NCBI GenBank assembly: GCA_023667765.1
Contig: JAMOZS010000013.1
Span: forward strand, 1-54,718
Direction of reading: 5' to 3'
Length of the DNA: 54,718 bases
Source: Roseburia sp.
GTDB lineage: Bacteria; Bacillota; Clostridia; Lachnospirales; Lachnospiraceae
A program made the translations under genes and the position numbers. Shown here in pieces: positions 17,272 through 25,697 of this stretch; position 1 is the first letter of the stretch; every line of letters begins with the position of its first letter. A model generated the notes under the pieces. The model did no database searches. It worked only from the letters and a program-made list of their open reading frames with translations, and was not told where the DNA came from.

Positions 17272-19692
17272 TTATCTGTCAATTACCAAATCAAATAGAT
17301 TCCGGGGATTCTGATGAATATAGTAACACACAAAATCCTCGTCCTCATAAAATACTTCCATCTCCTGGGGATAAGCTCTCTCAAAAGCCTCGCACCATTC
17401 ATATACTTTAGAAGACAACACCGTTCGGTTATCCAAATTGGAATATACCTCCTGCAATTTCGCATAAGCTATATTCCCCCGGGCCTGCTCTCTCGATATT
17501 TCAGATGTTGTAATATCAGGACACTGGCTCACAAAGGAGCTGTAAAAAGCAGGATATTTCTCCAGCGCCAGCCACTTGGGCCCGGCAAAGAAATGGCTCT
17601 GGGCATACTCCAACGGCTTTTTTTCCAGATAGATAAATATATGCTCCGTAGGAAGTCTGTATGGCTCCTCCTTACCCGCATTTAGCACAAAGGTATAAAG
17701 CTCCTCATGCCGCCCCCTCTGAATCACCTGATACAATTCATCCGTGGGACTGACAATCGTATAGCTGTTTTTCGGGAACGTATCCATAATGGAATCCGTG
17801 ATTCTCACCGCCGCATTATAGCGGGTCAGCTCATAATATAAATAGCCGTGATAGCTTCCGCTTATCACCACGCCGAAAATTACGCCAAAACACCCGGCTA
17901 CAGCCAGAAGCTCAGGCAGCAGCCTGACGCCTCGCTTTTCCGGCAGGCACAGCGCCAAATCCACCGGCGCCAGAACCGCCGCCAAAGCCAGAAAATGAAT
18001 CGTGGTACAGAGTCTCGCTCCGGCTACCACCTCCGGCAATCCTGCCGTGGGCGCGCCATACAGAAACATAAAAAGGGTGGCCGCCAGCGTCAGAGAGATA
18101 TATCCGTCCAGGAACCCCTTCGTCTCTCTGGAAGCGGAGCGTCCAAAAAAGCGAAACCCTATTCGGTAAAGCAGCCAGAGCACCGCCATAAATCCGGACG
18201 CCAGCAATATCACCAACGCCCTTTCCGGTGTATAAAGGGTGGCATAACCGCCGTAATAAATATCCCACATCATATCCCAGAGCGCCGCTCCAATCTTCTG
18301 CGCCGTATCCGAAAGCCTCTCCGTAAAGCTTCTCTCCGGCGCCGGCTGTCCGGATGAAATTCCCTCCGGCGTCTGAACCTGCTGCGGCTGCAGGGAAGCG
18401 GTATCCTCCGGCTGTGAAGGTACGGCCTCCGGCAGAGAATCGGCTTCGCCGGGCACAGGGTCCGCAAAAGGATCCGTTCCGCTGATAACTCCCAGCGCCC
18501 AGTCGATAGAGCCCTGAAAATCCTTTCCTTCCAAAAGCGCCCCGCACATGGGCACCATGGCAATCAATAGTCCCAGAATAACCGCCAGCACAAGGGGTAC
18601 AAAATGTTTCTTGTTGAAAATCCGCGGCAGCAGAAATATCGCTACGGAAGCGCAGACAAAGAAAGCCATAATCGTCGTATAAAAATGAATGGATAAGGAG
18701 GCCGCCAGAGCCAGCGTAAATAACAGCAGATAATCCTCCATGACATATTTCTGCTCCATAAACGCCGCTTTTTTGATAAGCTTTCCGATTTTAAAATTAT
18801 GCTCCGACGTATCCGTCTTTAAATATTTCACAAGATAAACGGCGCATACATACTGGGTAAACAGGCCAAACTCCTGGGGCAGCGTCCACTGCAGCCTGGA
18901 CATACTGAACACCTGATTGATACAGGTTAAATCCAGAATCAGGAAAGCAATGATAATCAGAAACGGCGTGTATTTCCCATGAAGCAGCTCCCTTAAAAAG
19001 GCATACATTGCCACAATCAACGCTATGATATGAATCCCTGCCAGAAACATTTGTATGCTGTACACCTCTATGCCGAACAGGGTATGCAGCATATAAATAA
19101 AGCAATGCATAGCCTCCGGGTATACGCCGTCACTGAAAATATCCCCCTGAATCAGGCCGTAAATCCAGCTGTGATGCGTATACATATCTCCGAAGCCATA
19201 AGAATAATCCTGAAATGCGCCATAGGTAAAATATATCATGGCATATACCACAACTCCCAAAAGCAGCGCATGCTCCAGAAGCCTGGGTCTGGTATTGCGC
19301 CAGACCTCCACCGCCTTCCGCTTAAACCAGCGTCCCAGCCGCCCAAATAAGCGCAGCCCAAACAGCTTGACGCCGCATTCCCCGGTGACCAGTCTGGAGA
19401 AATTCGTCTTTGTCTCCGCATCTATCAGATGCATTCTGTATATGGCATAAAGAAAGATTCCAAGGAATACCGCTCTGACGGTCCATGCATTCAGAAGATG
19501 CAGCAGACCCAGTCCCAGCACAATGAGATTGACTACCAGAATCTGAGACACCGTACAAAAAAGGAAGCTAAAAAGCCTGCCCTTTCCCTTCAAATATCCC
19601 CTAAATACCACAGAGGGCCAAAGATACATGACCAGCAAATACGCAGTCAGCACCTTTCCGTATTCTATCGCCCAATATAAGCCTACCGGCAT
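17272..19692 (-). CDS. Large polytopic membrane protein, GT-C-like architecture
   Basis: 806 residues, about 13 or more membrane helices. I do not recognise the family with certainty. After two or three N-terminal helices comes a loop with YGFGDMYTHHSW (about 163-173), an acidic/His loop where GT-C glycosyltransferases keep catalytic residues. A Pro/Glu/Gln-rich stretch (about 405-455) sits between membrane blocks. The C-terminal 200 residues are mostly soluble (FPKNSYTIVSPTDELYQVI). The ATG at 19692 is preferred over the GTG at 19701 because GGGAGG lies 8 bases before the ATG. It is in the middle of the Pel-like operon and is not part of the canonical pelDEAFG set. A lipid-linked sugar transferase or polymer modifier is possible. 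Confidence 0.7.
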   Translation of the reverse strand: MPVGLYWAIEYGKVLTAYLLVMYLWPSVVFRGYLKGKGRLFSFLFCTVSQILVVNLIVLGLGLLHLLNAWTVRAVFLGIFLYAIYRMHLIDAETKTNFSRLVTGECGVKLFGLRLFGRLGRWFKRKAVEVWRNTRPRLLEHALLLGVVVYAMIYFTYGAFQDYSYGFGDMYTHHSWIYGLIQGDIFSDGVYPEAMHCFIYMLHTLFGIEVYSIQMFLAGIHIIALIVAMYAFLRELLHGKYTPFLIIIAFLILDLTCINQVFSMSRLQWTLPQEFGLFTQYVCAVYLVKYLKTDTSEHNFKIGKLIKKAAFMEQKYVMEDYLLLFTLALAASLSIHFYTTIMAFFVCASVAIFLLPRIFNKKHFVPLVLAVILGLLIAMVPMCGALLEGKDFQGSIDWALGVISGTDPFADPVPGEADSLPEAVPSQPEDTASLQPQQVQTPEGISSGQPAPERSFTERLSDTAQKIGAALWDMMWDIYYGGYATLYTPERALVILLASGFMAVLWLLYRIGFRFFGRSASRETKGFLDGYISLTLAATLFMFLYGAPTAGLPEVVAGARLCTTIHFLALAAVLAPVDLALCLPEKRGVRLLPELLAVAGCFGVIFGVVISGSYHGYLYYELTRYNAAVRITDSIMDTFPKNSYTIVSPTDELYQVIQRGRHEELYTFVLNAGKEEPYRLPTEHIFIYLEKKPLEYAQSHFFAGPKWLALEKYPAFYSSFVSQCPDITTSEISREQARGNIAYAKLQEVYSNLDNRTVLSSKVYEWCEAFERAYPQEMEVFYEDEDFVCYYIHQNPRNLFDLVIDR

Positions 19693-19737
19693 CTGTCTCA
19701 CCTCCCTTTCTTCTCTTTTCCTCTCATCAGCCCTTCC

Positions 19738-20670
19738 TTAGGGCTGGAAAATCCGAATCAACTCCAGCGTCTCCTTGTCAATTACCACATCCGACTGCTT
19801 CGTCTGCTGCAGCGCCTCAAAAAACCGCTCTCTGTCACCTGCGGTAAAATAGAGCTTTAGTCTACAGGTGTGACTGGAAAGCTCCATGGGATAATTCTCC
19901 ATGGCCCTGTCGCACCATTCGCCGCAGCGCTCATACTCTCTGCTGTCCAACAGCCGCATACAGATTGCCTCGTAATAATCCGCCCTCATAAGAGAAGGCT
20001 GCAGCTCATACAAAAGCTGGCATGCCTCGTCCATCTTCCACACATAATCCGTCTGTTCCATCCGGGTCAGAACATTTTGCATCAGGATAGGATTCATACT
20101 CTCTATCAGCGCCGAAGCATATGCACAGCGCTCCTCCGTATCATTCTGTCCCTCCTCATCTTTCATCTCCACATACAGCTTCTGGACATTGATACGGAAG
20201 CTGTTCAGCTCGTCTACCAGAACTGAGGCCGCATAATGAGAGGTCTCCGAATCCTCGCTGCCAAGCGCCATGGAGATAGCCCTGAGAGACGTGGTAATAT
20301 CCCCCTTGATGACATTTAACATCAACCGGCGCAGACTGGACTTATCACTGACCGCAAGAGCCTCCTCTATAGGAGCTATATTCATCTCCCTCTCCTCATC
20401 CGCCTTCACAATGGATTCCTTTTTGTCCTTATTAAAGATGACGTCTGCCAGGTCCACAGGCTCTTTTAATACAAATCGGAACAAAAGCTGACCCAGGATA
20501 AAAAAGAGGGGAGCCACCACCGGGCAAAGCAGCATTGCCACGGCATTCATCACATACTGCATCCGCCCTTCTTTCTTACGGCCCCACACCATGCCATAGA
20601 CAAAGTACAGAAGAGTTATCACAAAATTGATAAATAAGACCAGGAAAAAAATGCTCTCTTGCCTTGTCAT
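19738..20670 (-). CDS. pelE: PelE-like membrane/TPR protein
   Basis: 310 residues: two N-terminal membrane helices (about 6-27 and 41-68), then a helical repeat region (LADVIFNKDKKESIV onward) with the look of TPR repeats (YEAICMRLLDSREYERCGEW). This is the layout of PelE in Gram-positive pel operons, which joins PelD and PelG in the synthase complex. The start ATG overlaps the PelD-fusion stop by 4 bases (ATGA), so the two are translationally coupled. Sequence conservation in PelE is low, so the call rests on architecture and position. Confidence 0.78.
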   Translation of the reverse strand: MTRQESIFFLVLFINFVITLLYFVYGMVWGRKKEGRMQYVMNAVAMLLCPVVAPLFFILGQLLFRFVLKEPVDLADVIFNKDKKESIVKADEEREMNIAPIEEALAVSDKSSLRRLMLNVIKGDITTSLRAISMALGSEDSETSHYAASVLVDELNSFRINVQKLYVEMKDEEGQNDTEERCAYASALIESMNPILMQNVLTRMEQTDYVWKMDEACQLLYELQPSLMRADYYEAICMRLLDSREYERCGEWCDRAMENYPMELSSHTCRLKLYFTAGDRERFFEALQQTKQSDVVIDKETLELIRIFQP

Positions 20671-22841
20671 GCCTCCAGCGCCTCCCTGATTTCCCCTTCA
20701 AAGCCCTGCTCTCTGAAACGCTTCAAAACAATGACGGCGTCCGTTGCGTTGGTATTGGACAACAAGACATACAAAAGCTTATCTTCCATCTCCCCGAGAT
20801 AATCGGACTGCCTGAGCATTTTACTCAGTCTTACGCTGTTCTCCCTCGTAGGCGCCGCATTCAGGCAAATCAGGCTGCACTCGGTCAGTCCCTTTTCCTT
20901 CGCCTCCAGATGCGCTCTGGTCAAGCTGACAAAAGCCTCCTCCTCCAGAATGGATGTATCATCCACGTAGCGCTCCTCACGCAGCGCGTCCATATATCTG
21001 TCCGCACGCACCAGAGCGTCGCGCACCAACAGGCTGATAACGGAAAGCATATTCGCCTGGCTCATGGTCATACGGTCCCAGGAAAGTCCCCATACCATGA
21101 TAATCAGCCGCAAAGACTCCTCCTCATAGATGGCGTTGGCCATCAAAGGATACCCCTTCTGCAGACCCTTATTGATATAAACTCTCTTCTCGTACAGTAC
21201 TTCCGTAAGTCCCTCCAGTTCCTGATATTTCAGAGAATTCCCCATCTGCCTTGCGGTATCGGAGGTGGCGGAACACAATCTGGCGTAGGTATCATCCTTT
21301 ACGGAATAAATAGCGATATCCCTACTGTGCAGCAGCCTGGACAACACATCCGCCGCATAGAATAATACCTCGTCAGGAGCGTATCTCCCCAGCGAAGAGG
21401 TGATATCATAAATTTTTCCGATACTGTCATTCTGATTGGCCAGCTGCGAAATCAACACATCCTTCATCCGAACATTCGTGGAATTGATATCCTGAATATC
21501 TCCCACCTGGTCCTCCAGATATTCTATCTCCTGCTCATTTTCCGCCTTAATCACCCGAAGCTGGTCTCTCATGTAGCCTACCACCAGCCCCAGAATAAAC
21601 AGCTGGGCAATCCAGACATAGGTATTGTAATCCAGAAGCACATCAAAGCCGGAGCGGGAATACATCTGCCTGAATATATAGCCCGCCATGGCCAAAAGCG
21701 CCGAGAAGGTGGCCTGATGCTGTCCATATACAATGGCAAACAACAACACGTACAATAAATAAAAGTCCAAATTCTGAAAATATCTGCTGTCAGTCGCCCT
21801 GTTATTCAGCATAAAAAAGGGGACAAAACAAATCATATTCTCCAGAAACGGAACCAGTTTCTCAAAGGTAATACGGAAATGGCGGACAAACCGCACAAGG
21901 AAATTCACATCTTCGTCACTGGGATTCAGATAAACTCTTCTATGGTTACGCATATAGCCCACAATGCGCTCCACGATTTTCTCAGGGGTATAGACTACCC
22001 GCTGCCCGAATTCCTCCCGAAAGGCCTCGCTCGACAAAACCACTCTGTAGCTGCTGCCCACTGTATTATCCGTAATCGTCAGTAAATAGCCCAGCCGGCT
22101 GCTCACCAGTTTCGCCAGCTGCAGCTCTGTGACCACATTACCCGAGGAGAGATTGTAGAGCATTCTCTGATGAGACTCGCATGTCATGAGCCGGTAGATG
22201 TATTCCACCGCATCCGAAACAAACAGAGGCGCAAAGGAAATATTGGCATTTGCGGCAATATCTCCGGTTCGAAAACCCTCCATACACAATCTGCCGCAGG
22301 GCGTCTCCGCTTCCCACTTTTTTCTCGGAATACCGCAGAAATGGTCCAGCCTGGCCACCACCACATCCAGCCCCATCTGCTCGCTGTAATTAAAGCACAG
22401 CTGCTCCGCCTGCGCCAGTATCATAGAGCGGAAGCCCTTCGGACAGGTGGGCTCATCCTCCTCTATATCATTGGGATAGGAATTGCAATAGACCTCTTCA
22501 CTGGACAGATAAACAAAACGGCCCTTTTTGTGAAGCGCATAAGCCATCAACATATTCAGAATACTGTTGGAATAATGAATGGACTCCCTGCGCGGGTCCG
22601 ACCAGTTAAAAACAGAATCATAAGCGCCCAAACTCAGAATGACGTCCGGGTTCACGCTGTCAAACACATCATTTAAGCTATCGCTGTCATAAGTGAAGCG
22701 ATAATATTCAAAGACCTTTCTGTCCTTTGCTTCCCTGTACTTACTGCCCGTCAGCACATATATGCGATGGCCTTCCTTGTGAAGCTTATCAATCATCGCC
22801 TTCATCAAATTGCCATCGCCGCCCACCAGCAAAATATCCAT
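20667..22841 (-). CDS. pelD: SDR-PelD fusion, predicted c-di-GMP receptor
   Basis: 724 residues. Residues 1 to about 300 form an extended SDR/epimerase-like Rossmann domain (LLVGGDGNLMKAM). Its YxxxK site reads GFRSMI, so Tyr and Lys appear lost. Membrane helices occupy about 335-425, followed by a coiled coil (EQEIEYLEDQVGDIQDI), a GAF-like domain (about 485-590) and a C-terminal GGDEF relic. In the relic RQSD (677-680) keeps the RxxD c-di-GMP inhibitory-site motif, while GGDEF has become GEMEDK, so cyclase activity is unlikely. PelD binds c-di-GMP this way to switch on Pel synthesis. The ATG at 22841 (AGGGAG 4-5 bases upstream) is preferred to the GTG at 22856. It is the first gene of the operon. 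Confidence 0.85.
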   Translation of the reverse strand: MDILLVGGDGNLMKAMIDKLHKEGHRIYVLTGSKYREAKDRKVFEYYRFTYDSDSLNDVFDSVNPDVILSLGAYDSVFNWSDPRRESIHYSNSILNMLMAYALHKKGRFVYLSSEEVYCNSYPNDIEEDEPTCPKGFRSMILAQAEQLCFNYSEQMGLDVVVARLDHFCGIPRKKWEAETPCGRLCMEGFRTGDIAANANISFAPLFVSDAVEYIYRLMTCESHQRMLYNLSSGNVVTELQLAKLVSSRLGYLLTITDNTVGSSYRVVLSSEAFREEFGQRVVYTPEKIVERIVGYMRNHRRVYLNPSDEDVNFLVRFVRHFRITFEKLVPFLENMICFVPFFMLNNRATDSRYFQNLDFYLLYVLLFAIVYGQHQATFSALLAMAGYIFRQMYSRSGFDVLLDYNTYVWIAQLFILGLVVGYMRDQLRVIKAENEQEIEYLEDQVGDIQDINSTNVRMKDVLISQLANQNDSIGKIYDITSSLGRYAPDEVLFYAADVLSRLLHSRDIAIYSVKDDTYARLCSATSDTARQMGNSLKYQELEGLTEVLYEKRVYINKGLQKGYPLMANAIYEEESLRLIIMVWGLSWDRMTMSQANMLSVISLLVRDALVRADRYMDALREERYVDDTSILEEEAFVSLTRAHLEAKEKGLTECSLICLNAAPTRENSVRLSKMLRQSDYLGEMEDKLLYVLLSNTNATDAVIVLKRFREQGFEGEIREALEA

Positions 22842-22883
22842 AATGCTCCCTTTCACCTTTGTTCTTCAACCATATGCAACAAA

Positions 22884-23010
22884 CTAAGGAAGCGCTGATT
22901 GAATCAGCTCTTCCTTAGAGCCTCCGGCAGATGCACACGGATTTGCAGGAGAATTTGCCGCTTTGCGGCGCAAATCCGGTGCGGAAAACGTATTTATCAG
23001 CGTTTCCTTA
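22884..23010. repeat. Nested palindromic repeat in the Pel operon leader
   Basis: CTAAGGAAGCGCTGATT (22884-22900) and AATCAGCTCTTCCTTAG (22902-22918) form a near-perfect 35-base palindrome with one mismatch. A third related copy, ATCAGCGTTTCCTTA, lies at 22996-23010. Between them GCACACGGATTTGC (22933) pairs with GCAAATCCGGTGC (22970), and GCCGC/GCGGC forms the tip (22957-22969). This is MITE- or REP-like, and it fills most of the 5' leader of the Pel operon. The first 14 bases recur exactly at 46550. Confidence 0.75.
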
Positions 23011-23017
23011 AAAACGA

Positions 23018-23046
23018 ATTATATCATATAAAACGAAAGGATACAA
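23018..23046 (-). promoter_or_regulatory. Promoter of the Pel-like operon
   Basis: On the minus strand TTGTAT (23041-23046), 17 bases, then TATAAT (23018-23023). The start would be near 23011, so the transcript begins right at the palindromic repeat and has a leader of about 170 bases. Confidence 0.65.
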
Positions 23047-23059
23047 CAAATTAATATTT

Positions 23060-24616
23060 CTACCTATCTTTCATTTTACAAAAACGCCTTACCGGCTTTA
23101 AAAGCATCTCCTTCTCTTCCCCGTTCATGCCAAAGAGCCACATGGAAAAGCCATATACCAGCACATAAATGAAAATCACCAGTATGAGCCGGGCTACAGA
23201 ATCCACCTCCACCCACGCATGCAGGGCAATCCCTGCCGCAATCGGCAATATCAGTCCTTTCGCAACGCTCCCGATATGTTTCCAGAAACAGATGATATCC
23301 AGATTGCAGCGCAGGTGATAATAAATATTCATCACAATACCGTTGCACAGAAGAAAGGAGATAGCTGTGCCCACAGCGGCTCCCACGGCCCCGTAGCTTT
23401 TGCACAGCCAGACCGTCAGCGCCAGATTGATGACCGCCATCACCGAATACACAATACTCCTGAACCGATGTCTGTTCAGCGCCCTCTGTATTTCAATCCC
23501 CAAATCCTGTACCAGCGCAATGGAACCGGGCAGCAGCAAAAGCAAGGCAACCTCATAGGCTTCCTCATAGCCGGGGCCCGCCCAGAATTTCACGATAAAA
23601 GCCTCGCCCCAAAACACAAAGCCCGTACACAACAGTGCCAGAAGCATAAACTGTATTCTGCCTACCTTCACAAAAAGCTCCGTCAGGCGTTTCCTCTGCT
23701 CTTTCTCCTCCTCCCTGGTCTCCTCCACAATACGATGTATCCAGGGGGTGAACACTCCCGAAACCAACAAAAGCGCAGACACCACATAATTATATAAGGT
23801 AAAGCCGGCCGAATAAACGGCAACCGAGGATGTTCCGTGAAATCTGCCCAGCAGCAGCTTATCAATATTACCGTTTACCTGGTCGATAATCAGATTGATT
23901 GCGATAAATACGGTATAGATAAAAAGACTTTTAAAAATCCCTTCCTCAAAGCCATGAAACACAAAGCGATTTTTCAGAATAACAAAAACATAAAAGACAT
24001 AGGCTGCATTGACTGCCAGAGACACCAGCAAGGTAATCAGCACCACCGACACCGATTTACCTCCCGCAAACAGCACCGGAATCGTGAGAAGCGGCGCCAG
24101 TACATTTTTCCCCATATCCAGTATCCTTAGTACGATAAACCGTTCATGAGCAGAGATAATGCTGGAGAACACGCTCGCCGGAAAACCAATTGCCATATGA
24201 AGGGTCAAAAGAAGCATCAAAATCCTTGCGATTCCATATTCCTGCTCCGTCAGCCCGGCGTCAAAAATCAGTTCCAAATGTTCTGTGACATACAGACCGC
24301 AAACCAGCGCAACCGCTCCGATAATGGTAAAAATAATCAGAAAAAGACCGTTTAATCTGGCTATGGAAGCCTCATCCCCCCTTTGCTTATACCGGGTATA
24401 ATAACGGATATACCCACTGTTAAAGCCCAGGCTGAGTATGGAGAGCATATATGCCGTTGACCATGCCGTATTATACAGCCCATATTCACTTTGTCCCAAC
24501 TGCCGAATCATAATCGGCGTATAGGTCAGCACCAGCAGCATACCCAGAACCATCTGTACAAAGGACAACACGGCTCCTGCCTGAATCTGGTCTGTTTTTT
24601 CTCTATGCCGTACCAT
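23060..24616 (-). CDS. Wzx-type polysaccharide flippase
   Basis: 518 residues with about 13-14 membrane helices, MATE/MVF superfamily. The N-terminus GAVLSFVQMVLGMLLVLTYT followed by QLGQSEYGLYNT is typical of Wzx/polysaccharide biosynthesis membrane proteins that flip lipid-linked repeat units. It is the last gene of the eight-gene operon starting at 30891, with 86 bases to the upstream GT2. Its presence besides PelG implies a second glycan made on a lipid carrier. The ribosome site is weak (GAGAGG 14 bases away). Confidence 0.88.
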   Translation of the reverse strand: MVRHREKTDQIQAGAVLSFVQMVLGMLLVLTYTPIMIRQLGQSEYGLYNTAWSTAYMLSILSLGFNSGYIRYYTRYKQRGDEASIARLNGLFLIIFTIIGAVALVCGLYVTEHLELIFDAGLTEQEYGIARILMLLLTLHMAIGFPASVFSSIISAHERFIVLRILDMGKNVLAPLLTIPVLFAGGKSVSVVLITLLVSLAVNAAYVFYVFVILKNRFVFHGFEEGIFKSLFIYTVFIAINLIIDQVNGNIDKLLLGRFHGTSSVAVYSAGFTLYNYVVSALLLVSGVFTPWIHRIVEETREEEKEQRKRLTELFVKVGRIQFMLLALLCTGFVFWGEAFIVKFWAGPGYEEAYEVALLLLLPGSIALVQDLGIEIQRALNRHRFRSIVYSVMAVINLALTVWLCKSYGAVGAAVGTAISFLLCNGIVMNIYYHLRCNLDIICFWKHIGSVAKGLILPIAAGIALHAWVEVDSVARLILVIFIYVLVYGFSMWLFGMNGEEKEMLLKPVRRFCKMKDR

Positions 24617-24702
24617 AAACTGCCTGTTTCCTCTCTATCATACGAATCCTCCCTGTCAGAGCAGCTTGCTGCAATGACACCGCTTTATAGGTTCTTCTCT
24701 CG

Positions 24703-25689
24703 CTACAGACGAGATTTAAGCGCCACATACATACTGCAGAACTTTGCCAGAAGAACGGGACTCAGGCGGAATAAGAATACCGCTCCCCGCCGATACATAG
24801 AATCCTTTACGGCTCCCGCCATCTCTTTTTCGAAAACCCCCGATACTTCATTCCATTCTTTGATACAATTTCGTCTGCCATATCGATTCATTCTCTCAAA
24901 CAGCATACAGCAGGCCTCTATCAGCAAGCCTCCCGCATCCCCGGCAAGCTGCGGGTAGCTCTCCTCCATCAACGCTTTCCCTGCATATCGGGCCTCCAAA
25001 AGCTGCATATGCGCCTGAATCGTCTGAGAATTACAGGTATTGCCCTCTCTAAAATAATAATGATACACCGGACAGTCAATAACCGTACAGCTTCCCGCCT
25101 CCCGCAGCAGAAAAGGCATCATCCACGCGTCCTCATAAATCTTGTTTTCGGGGAACCGGAGCTTTTCGAATACACTTCTGTGAAATAAACGACACCACAG
25201 ATGGTCGTCCCCACGGCAGCCCCGGTATTCATACGCCATCAGTTCCTCCCCCCGAAAGGTTCCCTCCGTGAAATGAATCCGCTGCTTCTTTACCTTTTTG
25301 CCTGCGTAACGGTAACAGTAATAGGCTCCCATGCTGACTGCCGTACTTGCCTTCAGCGCCGCCTGCAGCAGAAACTCTATCGCATTTTCCTCCATCCGGT
25401 CGTCGCTGTCCACAAAATATATCCACTCTCCCTTCGCCTCGTCCAGCCCGGTGTTTCTGGCGCAGGAAATACCGCCGCCCTCCCGGCATATCAGGCGAAT
25501 CCGGGAATCCCTTTTCTGGAAATCCTTTATAATCCCGAGACTCTTATCCTGAGAGCCTCCGTCAATCACCACGATATCCAGCTTCTGATGCGTCTGTGCC
25601 GTTATCGAATGCAGACATCTCTCCAAATATTCCTCCACATTGTACACAAGCACAATGATGCTGACGCATATTTCTTTCCTGTCCTCCAT
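24703..25689 (-). CDS. GT2 family glycosyltransferase
   Basis: 328 residues, GT-A fold: VSIIVLVYNVEEYLERCLHS at the N-terminus, then GGISCARNTGLDEAKG and the metal/nucleotide motif YFVDSDDRM. It transfers a sugar from a nucleotide donor to a glycan or lipid-linked acceptor at the inner face of the membrane. Specificity cannot be told. A GTG at 25701 overlaps the upstream stop as GTGA and may be a coupled start giving four more residues. The ATG at 25689 has AAAGG 11 bases upstream. The C-terminus is basic and amphipathic. Confidence 0.88.
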   Translation of the reverse strand: MEDRKEICVSIIVLVYNVEEYLERCLHSITAQTHQKLDIVVIDGGSQDKSLGIIKDFQKRDSRIRLICREGGGISCARNTGLDEAKGEWIYFVDSDDRMEENAIEFLLQAALKASTAVSMGAYYCYRYAGKKVKKQRIHFTEGTFRGEELMAYEYRGCRGDDHLWCRLFHRSVFEKLRFPENKIYEDAWMMPFLLREAGSCTVIDCPVYHYYFREGNTCNSQTIQAHMQLLEARYAGKALMEESYPQLAGDAGGLLIEACCMLFERMNRYGRRNCIKEWNEVSGVFEKEMAGAVKDSMYRRGAVFLFRLSPVLLAKFCSMYVALKSRL

Positions 25690-25697
25690 AAAGTGTT

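Noticed and set aside
22884-23010. c-di-GMP riboswitch before the Pel operon
   Set aside because: The context made this attractive, but the conserved GEMM core and tetraloop receptor are not present; the sequence is a palindromic repeat instead.
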